From Bacteroidaceae bacterium (GTDB lineage Bacteria > Bacteroidota > Bacteroidia > Bacteroidales > Bacteroidaceae): a DNA stretch of 40,794 bases. A program made the translations under genes and the position numbers. The stretch covers positions 1 through 40,794 of the forward strand of contig JAGCXU010000191.1 of the NCBI GenBank assembly GCA_017961145.1, written 5' to 3'. This document shows, piece after piece, positions 25,508-33,886 of this stretch; position 1 is the stretch's first letter, and each line of letters opens with the position of its first letter. The notes beneath the pieces are model-generated. The model searched no databases and was not told the DNA's origin. It saw only the letters and a list, made by a program, of their open reading frames with translations.

Positions 25508-26377
25508 TTATTTACGATTAGCAAAGAGCGCCATTAACACACTCACATAATCCTGGTCTGTTCGAACGCTGACGGCATCGACTTGGCTCCGACTGAAAGT
25601 ATCCTTGAGCCGCTCGCTCTGCTGTTTCCACCATCTTGCCTGCGCATTCCTAACCGCGCTACTGCTTGTATCGATGACTCGCTCTTGCCCCGTCTCGGCA
25701 TCATGCACTTTGAGCAGGCCGATGTTGGGCAGTTCTGCGACGCGTTTATCATAGACTTGTATGGCAACGACATCGTGCTTGTGAGCTGCGATGGAGAGCG
25801 GTTGCAGGAAGGGATGCTGGTCGATGAAGTCGCTCAGCACAAAGGCGATGCATCTCCTCTTGATGGCTCTCGTCAGGTATTCGAGGGCGAAGGCGATGTT
25901 TGTCTGTTCGCTTTCGGGCTTGTAGTCGAGGAGTTCGCGGATGATATACAGAATGTGCTTGCGGCCTTTCTTGGGCGGGATGAACTTCTCAATCTTGTCC
26001 GAGAAGAAGATAACGCCGATCTTGTCGTTATTCTGTATGGCTGAGAAGGCAAGCGTGGCTGCAATCTCGGTCACCATATCCCGCTTAAACTGCTTGAGTG
26101 TGCCAAAGTCGAGACTTCCGCTGACATCAACTAAGAGCATGACCGTCAGCTCGCGTTCTTCTTCGAAGACCTTGACATAAGGCTTGCCGAAGCGAGCTGT
26201 GACGTTCCATTCGATGTCGCGGATGTCGTCGCCGTACTGGTACTCGCGCACTTCGGAGAAAGTCATGCCGCGACCTTTGAAGGCAGAGTGATACTCGCCC
26301 GCAAAGATATTGCTGCTCAGACCTCGAGTCTTAATCTCAATCTGCCTGACCTTCTTTAATATCTCGCTCGTTTCCAC
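25508..26377 (-). CDS. DUF58 family protein
   Basis: 289 residues from a GTG two nt after the moxR stop; no ATG fits. The DUF58 motif FAGEYHSAFKGRGMTFSEVREYQYGDDIRDIEWNVTAR is visible, followed by a VWA-like part with VDVSGSLDFG and RRCIAFVLSDFID. It is soluble with no membrane segment. By family knowledge DUF58 proteins occur with MoxR AAA ATPases and VWA proteins, forming a chaperone-like system. The order moxR, DUF58, BatA supports that here. The direct partner is not known. Confidence 0.9.
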   Translation of the reverse strand: METSEILKKVRQIEIKTRGLSSNIFAGEYHSAFKGRGMTFSEVREYQYGDDIRDIEWNVTARFGKPYVKVFEEERELTVMLLVDVSGSLDFGTLKQFKRDMVTEIAATLAFSAIQNNDKIGVIFFSDKIEKFIPPKKGRKHILYIIRELLDYKPESEQTNIAFALEYLTRAIKRRCIAFVLSDFIDQHPFLQPLSIAAHKHDVVAIQVYDKRVAELPNIGLLKVHDAETGQERVIDTSSSAVRNAQARWWKQQSERLKDTFSRSQVDAVSVRTDQDYVSVLMALFANRK

Positions 26378-26379
26378 AA

Positions 26380-27375
<996 letters not shown>

Positions 27376-27406
27376 ATTATGTTAAGTTTTATTTATATTC
27401 GAGGCA

Positions 27407-27438
27407 CAAAAATACTGCTTACTCTTATATCTGCCAAA
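27407..27438 (-). promoter_or_regulatory. Bacteroidetes promoter of the moxR-bat cluster
   Basis: On the minus strand TTTG (plus strand CAAA 27435-27438), 20 nt, then TATTTTTG (plus strand CAAAAATA 27407-27414). That spacing matches the Bacteroidetes consensus, and the predicted start near 27400 gives a leader of about 25 nt to the moxR ATG at 27375. Confidence 0.75.
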
Positions 27439-27504
27439 CATGAAATGATAAATAAAGTTATAACGATGTTTAATTCTGTTAAATCTGCTTCGTTTGTAAG
27501 AAAC

Positions 27505-28431
27505 TTACTCTATCTTTTCGAGTTCCGGAAGTTTGATTTCCATATCGACTGGAATGTTATCAGGGTCAGGGAAGTCATTGTGCACAATAATGTACTTGGC
27601 AAACTCCTTGTCACCATACTCTTCTCTCGCAATCTTTGCAAGATAATCGCCTGGCTTCATAACGTACGTCTTGAGCGTACCAACTATCTTGTACTCACCG
27701 CCAGGAATCTGAGCGTACTCTACCTTTGGTACAGATTTTTCTTCAATGGGTGTCTCTATCTGCGGCTCGAGTTGTTCTGGAGCAATGTCTGTGGGATTCT
27801 TTGTCAGGGAACGAGCCATGAAATAGACAATCAAGCATAGAAGCAGAATACCTATAATCCATGCAAGAGTCTTCTTCCAATTGCACTTTTTACATTTGCA
27901 TTCGCCCGTTGGCTTGGGTTCATCCTTTGGCTCAGAAACGGGCTTTAGCTTTGACATTGGTTCGGATTCTGGTTCCGACATGGTTTCTTCCTTCGATTCT
28001 GGGACTGGAGAAAATGCACGCACTGGTTCGAGAATAGTTTCAGATTCGCTGTCCTCTTCCTTTAAGAGGGAGTCAGAGGGAGTCCATTCCATTTCTTCAA
28101 CGTTAGTGCCCTCGTTGATAACGACTGCCTGAAAATCGGCAAAAGGTTTGTTAATGAGGTCTTTGAGAGCATTTTCAGGGGCAAAGGAGAGTTTTGTGTG
28201 TCCTGGAATAACGATACGTTCGCCAGTATTGATGTTAACACTCTCGCGGTCGAGCACTTCGATGAGTTTAAATGTACCCAAGCCTTTTATCTTCACAAGT
28301 TTATCGATGGTCACGTTCTGAATAATTGAGTCAAAGAACTCTTTGAGGAACGCTTCAGCATCCCGCTGAGGGATGTCCTTCTTCTGAGCCAATATCTTGG
28401 CAAGTTGCTGGAGGTTTATCTTAGTAGCCAT
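27505..28431 (-). CDS. HU-domain, transmembrane, LysM protein
   Basis: 308 residues. The N-terminal 90 residues form an HU/IHF domain (IKGLGTFKLIEVLDRESVNINTGERIVIPGHTKLSFAP). An acidic Glu/Ser/Pro linker (about 93-178) leads to a basic cysteine pair region (CKCKKCNWKK), a transmembrane helix (about 188-208), and a second linker. The C-terminal LysM-like domain (TYVMKPGDYLAKIAREEYGDKEFAKYIIVHN, about 252-300) would bind peptidoglycan. Positive charge before the helix predicts HU inside and LysM in the periplasm. The gene follows an HU gene after four nt and sits at the end of the ftsY-rimO run. It could tether DNA to the wall. Confidence 0.85.
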   Translation of the reverse strand: MATKINLQQLAKILAQKKDIPQRDAEAFLKEFFDSIIQNVTIDKLVKIKGLGTFKLIEVLDRESVNINTGERIVIPGHTKLSFAPENALKDLINKPFADFQAVVINEGTNVEEMEWTPSDSLLKEEDSESETILEPVRAFSPVPESKEETMSEPESEPMSKLKPVSEPKDEPKPTGECKCKKCNWKKTLAWIIGILLLCLIVYFMARSLTKNPTDIAPEQLEPQIETPIEEKSVPKVEYAQIPGGEYKIVGTLKTYVMKPGDYLAKIAREEYGDKEFAKYIIVHNDFPDPDNIPVDMEIKLPELEKIE

Positions 28432-28435
28432 AGTC

Positions 28436-28708
28436 TTATTTCACTTTTGATTTCAAAGAGGTATTGGGTTTGAAGTTCACAGTCATCTTTGGTGGAATGA
28501 GCATACGTTGCTTGGTAGTTGGATTAACCAAGACACGCTCCAACTTCTTCTTGACTTCAAAGGAGCCAAAACCAGGAATGGTAATCGTGTTTTCCTCCGT
28601 TAACTCACCAATAATGGCAGAAATCGTTGCACTCACCAAAGACGCGGTCTCTCTGCTTCCTAACTTGGTGCGATTCGCCAAGTCGTTAATAAATTCTTTG
28701 TTGTTCAT
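28436..28708 (-). CDS. HU-family DNA-binding protein
   Basis: 90 residues, the standard size. It begins MNNKEFINDLANRTKLGSRET and has the conserved loop GFGSFEVKKKLERVLVNPTTKQRMLIPPKMTVNFKP, the DNA-intercalating arm region, with the Pro of the beta-arm (NPTTK). It bends and compacts DNA in the nucleoid as dimer. Located between rimO (11 nt downstream of its stop) and the HU-LysM gene, so co-transcribed with ftsY and rimO. Which of HU or IHF-like it is cannot be decided. Confidence 0.93.
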   Translation of the reverse strand: MNNKEFINDLANRTKLGSRETASLVSATISAIIGELTEENTITIPGFGSFEVKKKLERVLVNPTTKQRMLIPPKMTVNFKPNTSLKSKVK

Positions 28709-28719
28709 AGTATAATGTC

Positions 28720-30033
28720 TTAATGTGTTAATTCTACAATTTTGCCATAAAGGTCGAATTCATCGGCACTTTCTATCTTAACCTTAGCGAATTGACCCGT
28801 TTGAACTTCTGATGCTGATGCTTTCTTGATTAGCACTTCAGGGTCAACTTCTGGGGAATCAAACTCTGTTCGACCAATGAAGTAGTCTCCCTCCTCGCGA
28901 TCGATGATGACTTTCACCGTCTTACCCACTTTGCTTTGCTGCACTTCTTCACTTATCTGTTGCTGAACGCGCATCAACTTGCTGAGTCGAGCTTGCTTCA
29001 CCTCCTCTGGGATATCATCTTTGTAATGCTCTGCGGCATACGTTCCTTCCTCTTCACTATAGGCAAAGGCGCCCATACGCTCGAACTTTGCCCACTTCAC
29101 AAAGTCAATAAGTTCTTGGAAGTTATCGTCAGTTTCACCGGGGAAGCCAACCATGAGTGTCGTACGAAGATGAATACCTGGCACTTCTTGGCGGATTTTC
29201 TCGATGAAATCGTAGGTTTCTTGCTTTGTGATATGCCTGCGCATTGCCGAGAGTTGACTATCGCTGATGTGCTGCAAGGCGATGTCCAGGTATCTGCATA
29301 CGTTATTGTGACGCTTCATTACTTGCAGGAGTTCCCACGGGAAATGTGCTGGATAGCCATAGTGCAGCCTGATCCATTCCACGCCAGGCACCTGAGCTAT
29401 GCGGTCGATGAGCGGTGCAATCATCTGTTTGCCGTATAGGTCTGTGCCGTAGCCTGTCAACTCCTGTGCAATGACCTGAAATTCCTTGACCCCCTTCGCA
29501 ACCAAGCCCTCAACCTCAGCCACGATTCCCTCGATGGAATGGGACTTTTGCCTGCCTGTAATAATAGGAATGGCACAATAAGCACAATGCCGATTACAGC
29601 CCTCGCTTATCTTCAAGTAAGCATAGTGAGAAGGCGTCGTGAGACGTCGTTCATTGGAGGCTTCCTTGTGATAAGTGCCCTTCAGGTCGGTGATAATCTG
29701 CTCCCAATCGAACTTACCATAGAAGCGGTCCACTTCTGGAAGTTCCATCTTCAACTCCTCGAAGTAGCGCTGAGAAAGGCAACCCATCACGAGAAGTTGT
29801 TTTAGCTTGCCTTGTTCCTTACGTTGGGCAAATTCAAGAATCATGTTGATGCTTTCTTCTTTTGCATCACCGATGAAACCGCAAGTATTTACGATTGCTA
29901 TCTCACCTTTAGGATCTTCGCTGTCGTGCGTCACCTCGAAGCCATTCAACTCTAGCTGATGGATGAGTTTCTCGCTGTCAACAAGGTTCTTGCTACATCC
30001 GAGAGTAATGATATCTATTGTGCGAGACTTCAT
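28720..30033 (-). CDS. rimO: Ribosomal protein S12 methylthiotransferase
   Basis: 437 residues. It adds a methylthio group to an Asp of ribosomal protein S12 using two iron-sulfur clusters and SAM. N-terminal UPF0004 domain (DIITLGCSKNLVDSEKL; C13) and the radical-SAM motif GCNRHCAYC (C146, C150, C153) are visible. The following TRAM domain starts around VIIDREEGDYFIGRTEFDSPEVD. Its ATG overlaps the ftsY stop (ATGA), which matches the common ftsY-rimO arrangement in Bacteroidetes. RimO is preferred over MiaB because of the short C-terminus and the S12-type start ITLGCSKN. Confidence 0.95.
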   Translation of the reverse strand: MKSRTIDIITLGCSKNLVDSEKLIHQLELNGFEVTHDSEDPKGEIAIVNTCGFIGDAKEESINMILEFAQRKEQGKLKQLLVMGCLSQRYFEELKMELPEVDRFYGKFDWEQIITDLKGTYHKEASNERRLTTPSHYAYLKISEGCNRHCAYCAIPIITGRQKSHSIEGIVAEVEGLVAKGVKEFQVIAQELTGYGTDLYGKQMIAPLIDRIAQVPGVEWIRLHYGYPAHFPWELLQVMKRHNNVCRYLDIALQHISDSQLSAMRRHITKQETYDFIEKIRQEVPGIHLRTTLMVGFPGETDDNFQELIDFVKWAKFERMGAFAYSEEEGTYAAEHYKDDIPEEVKQARLSKLMRVQQQISEEVQQSKVGKTVKVIIDREEGDYFIGRTEFDSPEVDPEVLIKKASASEVQTGQFAKVKIESADEFDLYGKIVELTH

Positions 30034-30983
30034 TTCTTGAAGAGCGAATCGACGAATTCTCTGCGATTGAACGGTTGGAGGTCTTCTGCACGTTCACCAA
30101 GGCCAATGTAGCGGACGGGGATCTTGAACTGGTCGCTAATGCCGATGACTACGCCACCTTTGGCACTCCCATCGAGTTTCGTGATAGCCATACTTGTAAC
30201 TTCTGTTGCAGAAGTAAACTGCTTTGCCTGCTCGAAAGCATTCTGTCCAGTACTACCATCCAAGACAAGCATGACATCATGAGGAGCTTCAGGCATAAGC
30301 TTCTGCATCACGCGCTTTATCTTCGAAAGCTCATCCATGAGACCTTTCTTGTTGTGCAGGCGGCCTGCAGTATCAATGAGTACTACGTCTGCGCCATTAG
30401 CCATCGCGCTATTCAAAGTGTCGAAAGCCACACTGGCAGGGTCGCTGCCCATCTTCTGCTTGATGACTGGAACGCCGATTCTCTCGCCCCAAATACTTAT
30501 TTGCTCCACGGCGGCGGCTCGGAAGGTGTCGGCAGCACCAAGGACGACTTTCAATCCAGCCTCCTTGAACTGGTAAGCGAGTTTGCCTATAGTGGTGGTC
30601 TTGCCCACACCATTCACACCCACGACAAGGACAACATACGGCCTTTTGTCGGCAGGGATTTGAAAGCCTTCCGTATCGTCTGTGTTGTTTTCCGTGAGCA
30701 ATTGTGCGATTTCATCGCGAAGAATGTTGTTCAGCTCGTCGGTCGTCACGTACTTGTCGCGCTCCACTCGAGCCTCGATTCGCTTGATGATGTTGAGTGT
30801 AGTATCTACACCAACATCGCTTGTCACAAGGACTTCCTCAAGGTTGTCGAGCACCTCGTCATCCACCTTAGACTTCCCAGCAACGGCTCGCGTCAGTTTA
30901 CCGAAGAAGCTTTCCTTCGTTTTCTCGAGCCCTTGGTCGAGCGTTTCCTTCTTCTCTTTGCTAAAGAAATTAAAGAATCCCAT
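30030..30983 (-). CDS. ftsY: Signal recognition particle receptor FtsY
   Basis: 317 residues. GTPase that docks the signal recognition particle at the inner membrane. N domain (DDEVLDNLEEVLVTSDVGV), G1 GVNGVGKTTT (about 124), DTAGR, and TKLDGSAKGG are present. The N-terminal acidic A domain is very short, as in many Bacteroidetes. Head of the ftsY-rimO-HU-HU/LysM run; promoter at 31010 on the minus strand. Confidence 0.96.
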   Translation of the reverse strand: MGFFNFFSKEKKETLDQGLEKTKESFFGKLTRAVAGKSKVDDEVLDNLEEVLVTSDVGVDTTLNIIKRIEARVERDKYVTTDELNNILRDEIAQLLTENNTDDTEGFQIPADKRPYVVLVVGVNGVGKTTTIGKLAYQFKEAGLKVVLGAADTFRAAAVEQISIWGERIGVPVIKQKMGSDPASVAFDTLNSAMANGADVVLIDTAGRLHNKKGLMDELSKIKRVMQKLMPEAPHDVMLVLDGSTGQNAFEQAKQFTSATEVTSMAITKLDGSAKGGVVIGISDQFKIPVRYIGLGERAEDLQPFNRREFVDSLFKK

Positions 30984-31009
30984 ATCTTTTCATGCTTAGT
31001 ATTCGTGCG

Positions 31010-31078
31010 CAAAGTTAGTAAAAAATGCCCAATCCATCGCAAAAAGAGTGATTTTTTATCTTTTATTAAGAATTGAAC
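31010..31078 (-). promoter_or_regulatory. Promoter element upstream of ftsY, shared with the AraC gene
   Basis: Minus-strand TAACTTTG (31010-31017) matches the -7 consensus; a TTTG lies 22 nt further upstream (31040-31043). The element is about 80% identical over 68 nt to 33737-33802 upstream of the AraC gene, including GCCCAATYCATCGCAAA and GATTTTTTA on the plus strand. Confidence 0.65.
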
Positions 31079-31103
31079 GGTTCAGCAGAGGAAATCTCCC
31101 AAA

Positions 31104-31136
31104 GAGGGTGTATCAAAATAGGCACATCCCCTTTTT
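31104..31136 (+). terminator. Imperfect hairpin with T-run
   Basis: GAGGGTGT pairs imperfectly with ACATCCCC, and six T follow. There is no plus-strand gene just upstream, so it may insulate the divergent genes rather than end a transcript. Confidence 0.35.
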
Positions 31137-31276
31137 TCCTATTTAGTGTAGAGATTTGCACCGAAATCCAAACATACAGCACTATATAAGCTCCGGCTTT
31201 TATCATTTGACGCATTGAATTGTTTTAATGCTCCCTCCTGATAGGTTTTCCATAAAACTCCTTTAATTTTTTCGTG

Positions 31277-31284
31277 TACCTTTG
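31277..31284 (+). promoter_or_regulatory. Promoter -7 box of the secreted pair
   Basis: TACCTTTG followed by GCAGG; the start codon lies 50 nt downstream. A clear TTTG at -33 is missing; the upstream stretch has TTTTC at 31246-31250. Confidence 0.55.
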
Positions 31285-31334
31285 CAGGCAGAAAGTCACA
31301 ACCCATCATATTCATAATCAATAATTAAATCACA

Positions 31335-31823
31335 ATGAACAAAAGAAATTCAAAAAGACTGTTTTCTTCATTAGTCATGCTTCTGCTGTCTTTAGGCATG
31401 CAGGCGCAGGTTATGGAGCCCTGTGTGGTAGTCGAGTTGGCGAATGGCAACAAGTCCGAGTTTCTGCTCTCAACCTTGCCCAGTATCACCTTCGTTGGCA
31501 ACCTGGTGCAGCTGACCGCTTCCGACACACAAGTTTTGTACGATGCAGACATTGTACAGAAGGTTTATCTCTCCGAGACCGTAAACAACGGGACTCGCAT
31601 CACGGCCCCGCAGTCTTCACGCTTCGAGGTTGCAGCCGGCGCTATCAAAGCCAGCGGACTGACTCCTGGCAGCATGATGACGGCCTACACAGCCGACGGG
31701 AAGCTGATAGCCAGCCAGAAGGTCGATGAGAGCGGGGCAGCAAGCCTCTCCATCAGCCTGTCACACAAAGGAGTTATTATCATTAAGACAAAAAATCAAT
31801 CATTTAAATACATCAGAAAATGA
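31335..31823 (+). CDS. Small secreted protein with T9SS-like tail
   Basis: 162 residues with signal peptide ending QAQ. A strand-rich middle (VVVELANGNKSEFLLSTLPSITF) is followed by a tail (MMTAYTADGKLIASQKV...KGVIIIKTKNQSFKYIRK) resembling the C-terminal sorting domain of type IX cargo. It is a relative of the 145-residue protein at 6401. Its stop overlaps the next start by ATGA, so the two are translationally coupled. The function is unknown. Confidence 0.68.
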   Translation: MNKRNSKRLFSSLVMLLLSLGMQAQVMEPCVVVELANGNKSEFLLSTLPSITFVGNLVQLTASDTQVLYDADIVQKVYLSETVNNGTRITAPQSSRFEVAAGAIKASGLTPGSMMTAYTADGKLIASQKVDESGAASLSISLSHKGVIIIKTKNQSFKYIRK

Positions 31824-32557
31824 AAAAGACATTCTTACTCCTGGCATGCATGCTCCTTACGGCAGCCAGCGCAACAGCACAATCTTATTACAGGGTTCAT
31901 AAAGCCGACGGCGAAATTGTGAAGTACGAAGCCAGCGAGGTTTCACACATCGACTTTCAGGTAGTGAAGACGGTGCAACCTGTCGATCTTGGCCTGCCCT
32001 CGGGTACACTATGGTCGCCCGTCAACCTTGGTGCCGAAACCGAAGAGGAATACGGCGAATACTTTGCATGGGCCGAGCCCCAGACAAAAGAACTGTTCAC
32101 GACCAACAACTACGCCTATTATGTAGATGGTAACACCTGGAATGTCATTGACATCGGTACAACCGATATTGCAGGCATGGAAGCATATGATGCTGCTACG
32201 GCCCAATGGGGTAATGGATGGCAGATGCCCACTTTGGAGCAGTTTAATGAACTGATGGAAAAGTGCACAGTGGAATGGGAGACGGTGAACGAGATGAACG
32301 GAAGGCGATTTACCGGTCCCAACGGCAATAGCATCTTCATCCCTGCGGCAGGGCGTCACTATCAGAAAACAATGGATGAAGAATCCAGCAAGCTACTGGA
32401 CAACGGCAACACATACGGCTACTACTGGTCGTCCACACGCTATGAATATAACAACCGCAATGCCGAGACCTTCTATTTCGGCAGCGGTATGATGAAGATG
32501 AACTATTTCGGCCGTGAGGGCGGCCACACCATACGCCCCGTAAAGATGCCGCAATAA
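31820..32557 (+). CDS. FISUMP-type secreted protein
   Basis: 245 residues with signal peptide ending TAQ. A strand typical of Prevotella secreted proteins (YRVHKADGEIVKYEASEVSHIDF) is followed by VDLGLPSGTLWSPVNLGAETEEEYGEYFAWAEP, which marks the Fibrobacter succinogenes major paralogous domain. The end (YGYYWSSTRYEYNNRNAETFYF...HTIRPVK) completes it. These domains are surface-exposed with an unknown ligand. It follows the 162-residue protein directly and faces the AraC gene with only two nt between the stops, so a hairpin within the AraC gene (32615-32642) probably ends the transcript. Confidence 0.85.
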   Translation: MKKTFLLLACMLLTAASATAQSYYRVHKADGEIVKYEASEVSHIDFQVVKTVQPVDLGLPSGTLWSPVNLGAETEEEYGEYFAWAEPQTKELFTTNNYAYYVDGNTWNVIDIGTTDIAGMEAYDAATAQWGNGWQMPTLEQFNELMEKCTVEWETVNEMNGRRFTGPNGNSIFIPAAGRHYQKTMDEESSKLLDNGNTYGYYWSSTRYEYNNRNAETFYFGSGMMKMNYFGREGGHTIRPVKMPQ

Positions 32558-32559
32558 TC

Positions 32560-33642
32560 TCAGGCATTTACCTCCCATCCTTCAGTGTTTTCCGGGAGTA
32601 GTTGCTCTTTTCCGAACTGACTGGGCGTTTGCCCAGTCAGTTTTACAAATGCCCTGCGGAAAGTAGAAATCGAGCTGAAGCCGCTCTCGCTTGCCACATA
32701 TTCCAGTTTGAACTCTGGGTGTTCCTGCATCATGGGAATGCTCATTTTTTCTATGCGCAGCTGGTTCACATAGTCATAGAACGTTTGTCCAAGCACCGTG
32801 CCCAGATAGTTGCTCACATAGGTACGGTTGGTACCCATCGCTTTCGCGAGGTCGTTCAGCGTCAGGTTCTTGTTCAGATAGAGCCGTTCGCTCTCCATGA
32901 GTTGCTCCACACCACCGACGGGCAGGGGAGACTGTTGAACAGCTTTGCCAGCAGAAGCATCGTCGAAGCCATCGTTCCCCAAACCAGCATCAGCATCGGG
33001 CACGATAGGATGGAAGTTCCAGCTATAGTGCAACACGATGAGCCATAGCAGGATGACAGAAGAGTAGTAAATAATGTCGGTCAGTATATGGGCATAGAGC
33101 GAGGTGAAGAGCCAAGCCAGTTGGCTGACAATGACAAAGCCGAACACGGGACGCAACCACGACACATCGATGTTCTCGATGTTCGAGTAGTTGCTCCTTA
33201 CATAGTTCAGGTACTGCCTCATCTTGACGTAGCCGATAATCACAATAGTCCACGCATAGCACCACAAGAACGCCACATAGGCGATGATTACCCTTGGAAT
33301 GGGCCATATCAGATAGGCAAGTGTGAAAGCCGAAAATGGTATGGCCAAAAGTAATAGCCGCTTGAAGGTAGTCCATCCGGGCATAGTCACCTCGAAGACG
33401 AAGATGGTATAGGTGATGGCAGACCAGCCGTCGATGATGAGAATCCAGTTGAGTACATCTTCCCGATACATACTGGGGAAGGTGATGATGATGTCCTTTA
33501 CGTTCCATAAAGCCCAGATGGCCATGATGACACCTACCACCGTCTGAAAGCGTGAGCGTCTTTTATGCCAGAAGAGTATATGAAGAGCGAAGATGGAAAA
33601 AAACGCAGTAGAAACGCCTATCAGGAAAGCAGAGATATTCAT
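32560..33642 (-). CDS. Membrane-bound AraC-type regulator
   Basis: 360 residues from the ATG at 33642 (MNISAFLIGVSTAFF); an in-frame TTG extends to 33714 but gives no recognisable start. Six or seven transmembrane helices fill about 6-215 (GVSTAFFSIFALHILFW; LLLAIPFSAFTLAYLIW; VIIAYVAFLWCYAWTIVII). The AraC HTH domain lies at the end (LNDLAKAMGTNRTYVSNYLGT, and SGFSSISTFRRAFVKLTGQTPSQF). By family knowledge a membrane sensor with an intracellular DNA-binding tail. It is adjacent and convergent to the secreted pair, a candidate target. Confidence 0.88.
   Translation of the reverse strand: MNISAFLIGVSTAFFSIFALHILFWHKRRSRFQTVVGVIMAIWALWNVKDIIITFPSMYREDVLNWILIIDGWSAITYTIFVFEVTMPGWTTFKRLLLLAIPFSAFTLAYLIWPIPRVIIAYVAFLWCYAWTIVIIGYVKMRQYLNYVRSNYSNIENIDVSWLRPVFGFVIVSQLAWLFTSLYAHILTDIIYYSSVILLWLIVLHYSWNFHPIVPDADAGLGNDGFDDASAGKAVQQSPLPVGGVEQLMESERLYLNKNLTLNDLAKAMGTNRTYVSNYLGTVLGQTFYDYVNQLRIEKMSIPMMQEHPEFKLEYVASESGFSSISTFRRAFVKLTGQTPSQFGKEQLLPENTEGWEVNA
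32615..32642 (+). terminator. Perfect 12-bp hairpin ending the secreted pair
   Basis: AACTGACTGGGC, loop GTTT, GCCCAGTCAGTT, then TTA on the plus strand. It lies 58 nt past the stop of the FISUMP gene but inside the AraC coding region on the other strand (LTGQTPSQF). The T-run is short (four T including the stem end). Confidence 0.5.
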
Positions 33643-33736
33643 GTTGTCTATCAACTCTATTTCATTTACTGTTATTTGTAAGGCAGCCGAATATTGAACC
33701 ATCAAATACCACAAGGAATAGTACTGTCAATGAATG

Positions 33737-33802
33737 CAAAGGTAACAAAAAAAGCCCAATTCATCGCAAATAATACCGATTTTTTAGTATTAATTAAGGA
33801 AT
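33737..33802 (-). promoter_or_regulatory. Promoter element of the AraC gene
   Basis: Minus-strand TACCTTTG (plus 33737-33744), with TTTG 22 nt further up (plus CAAA 33767-33770), the same spacing as in the ftsY element. About 80% identical over its length to 31010-31078. Confidence 0.65.
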
Positions 33803-33817
33803 AGGAAACAACAAAAA

Positions 33818-33842
33818 ACTCCTTCGTTTTGCAACGAAGGAG
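33818..33842 (-). terminator. Rho-independent terminator of the M56 gene
   Basis: Stem AGCTCCTTCGTT/AACGAAGGAG, followed on the minus strand by TTTTTTG. It lies 45 nt after the stop of the M56 gene. Confidence 0.75.
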
Positions 33843-33886
33843 CTGTATGGCGCCAAATTATTAACTTCTAAAAACTATAAGCATTG

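Larger units (their letters stand above)
30984..31334. other. Intergenic region between divergent genes
   Basis: No coding gene is supported. It holds the ftsY promoter element (31010-31078), an imperfect hairpin with a T-run (31104-31136) and the promoter of the small secreted protein (31277-31284). The minus-strand frame 31139-31321 is not supported by any feature. Confidence 0.6.

Noticed and set aside
30018-31076. 352-codon plus-strand frame opposite ftsY
   Set aside because: It shadows the ftsY GTPase domain, whose G motifs are unmistakable.
31104-31136. Terminal inverted repeat of an insertion sequence
   Set aside because: Its GGGTGT...ACATCCC form resembles such ends, but no transposase, second copy or target duplication is present nearby.
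31139-31321. 60-codon minus-strand frame in the ftsY intergenic region
   Set aside because: No ribosome site, no recognisable domain, and it overlaps the promoter of the plus-strand secreted pair.
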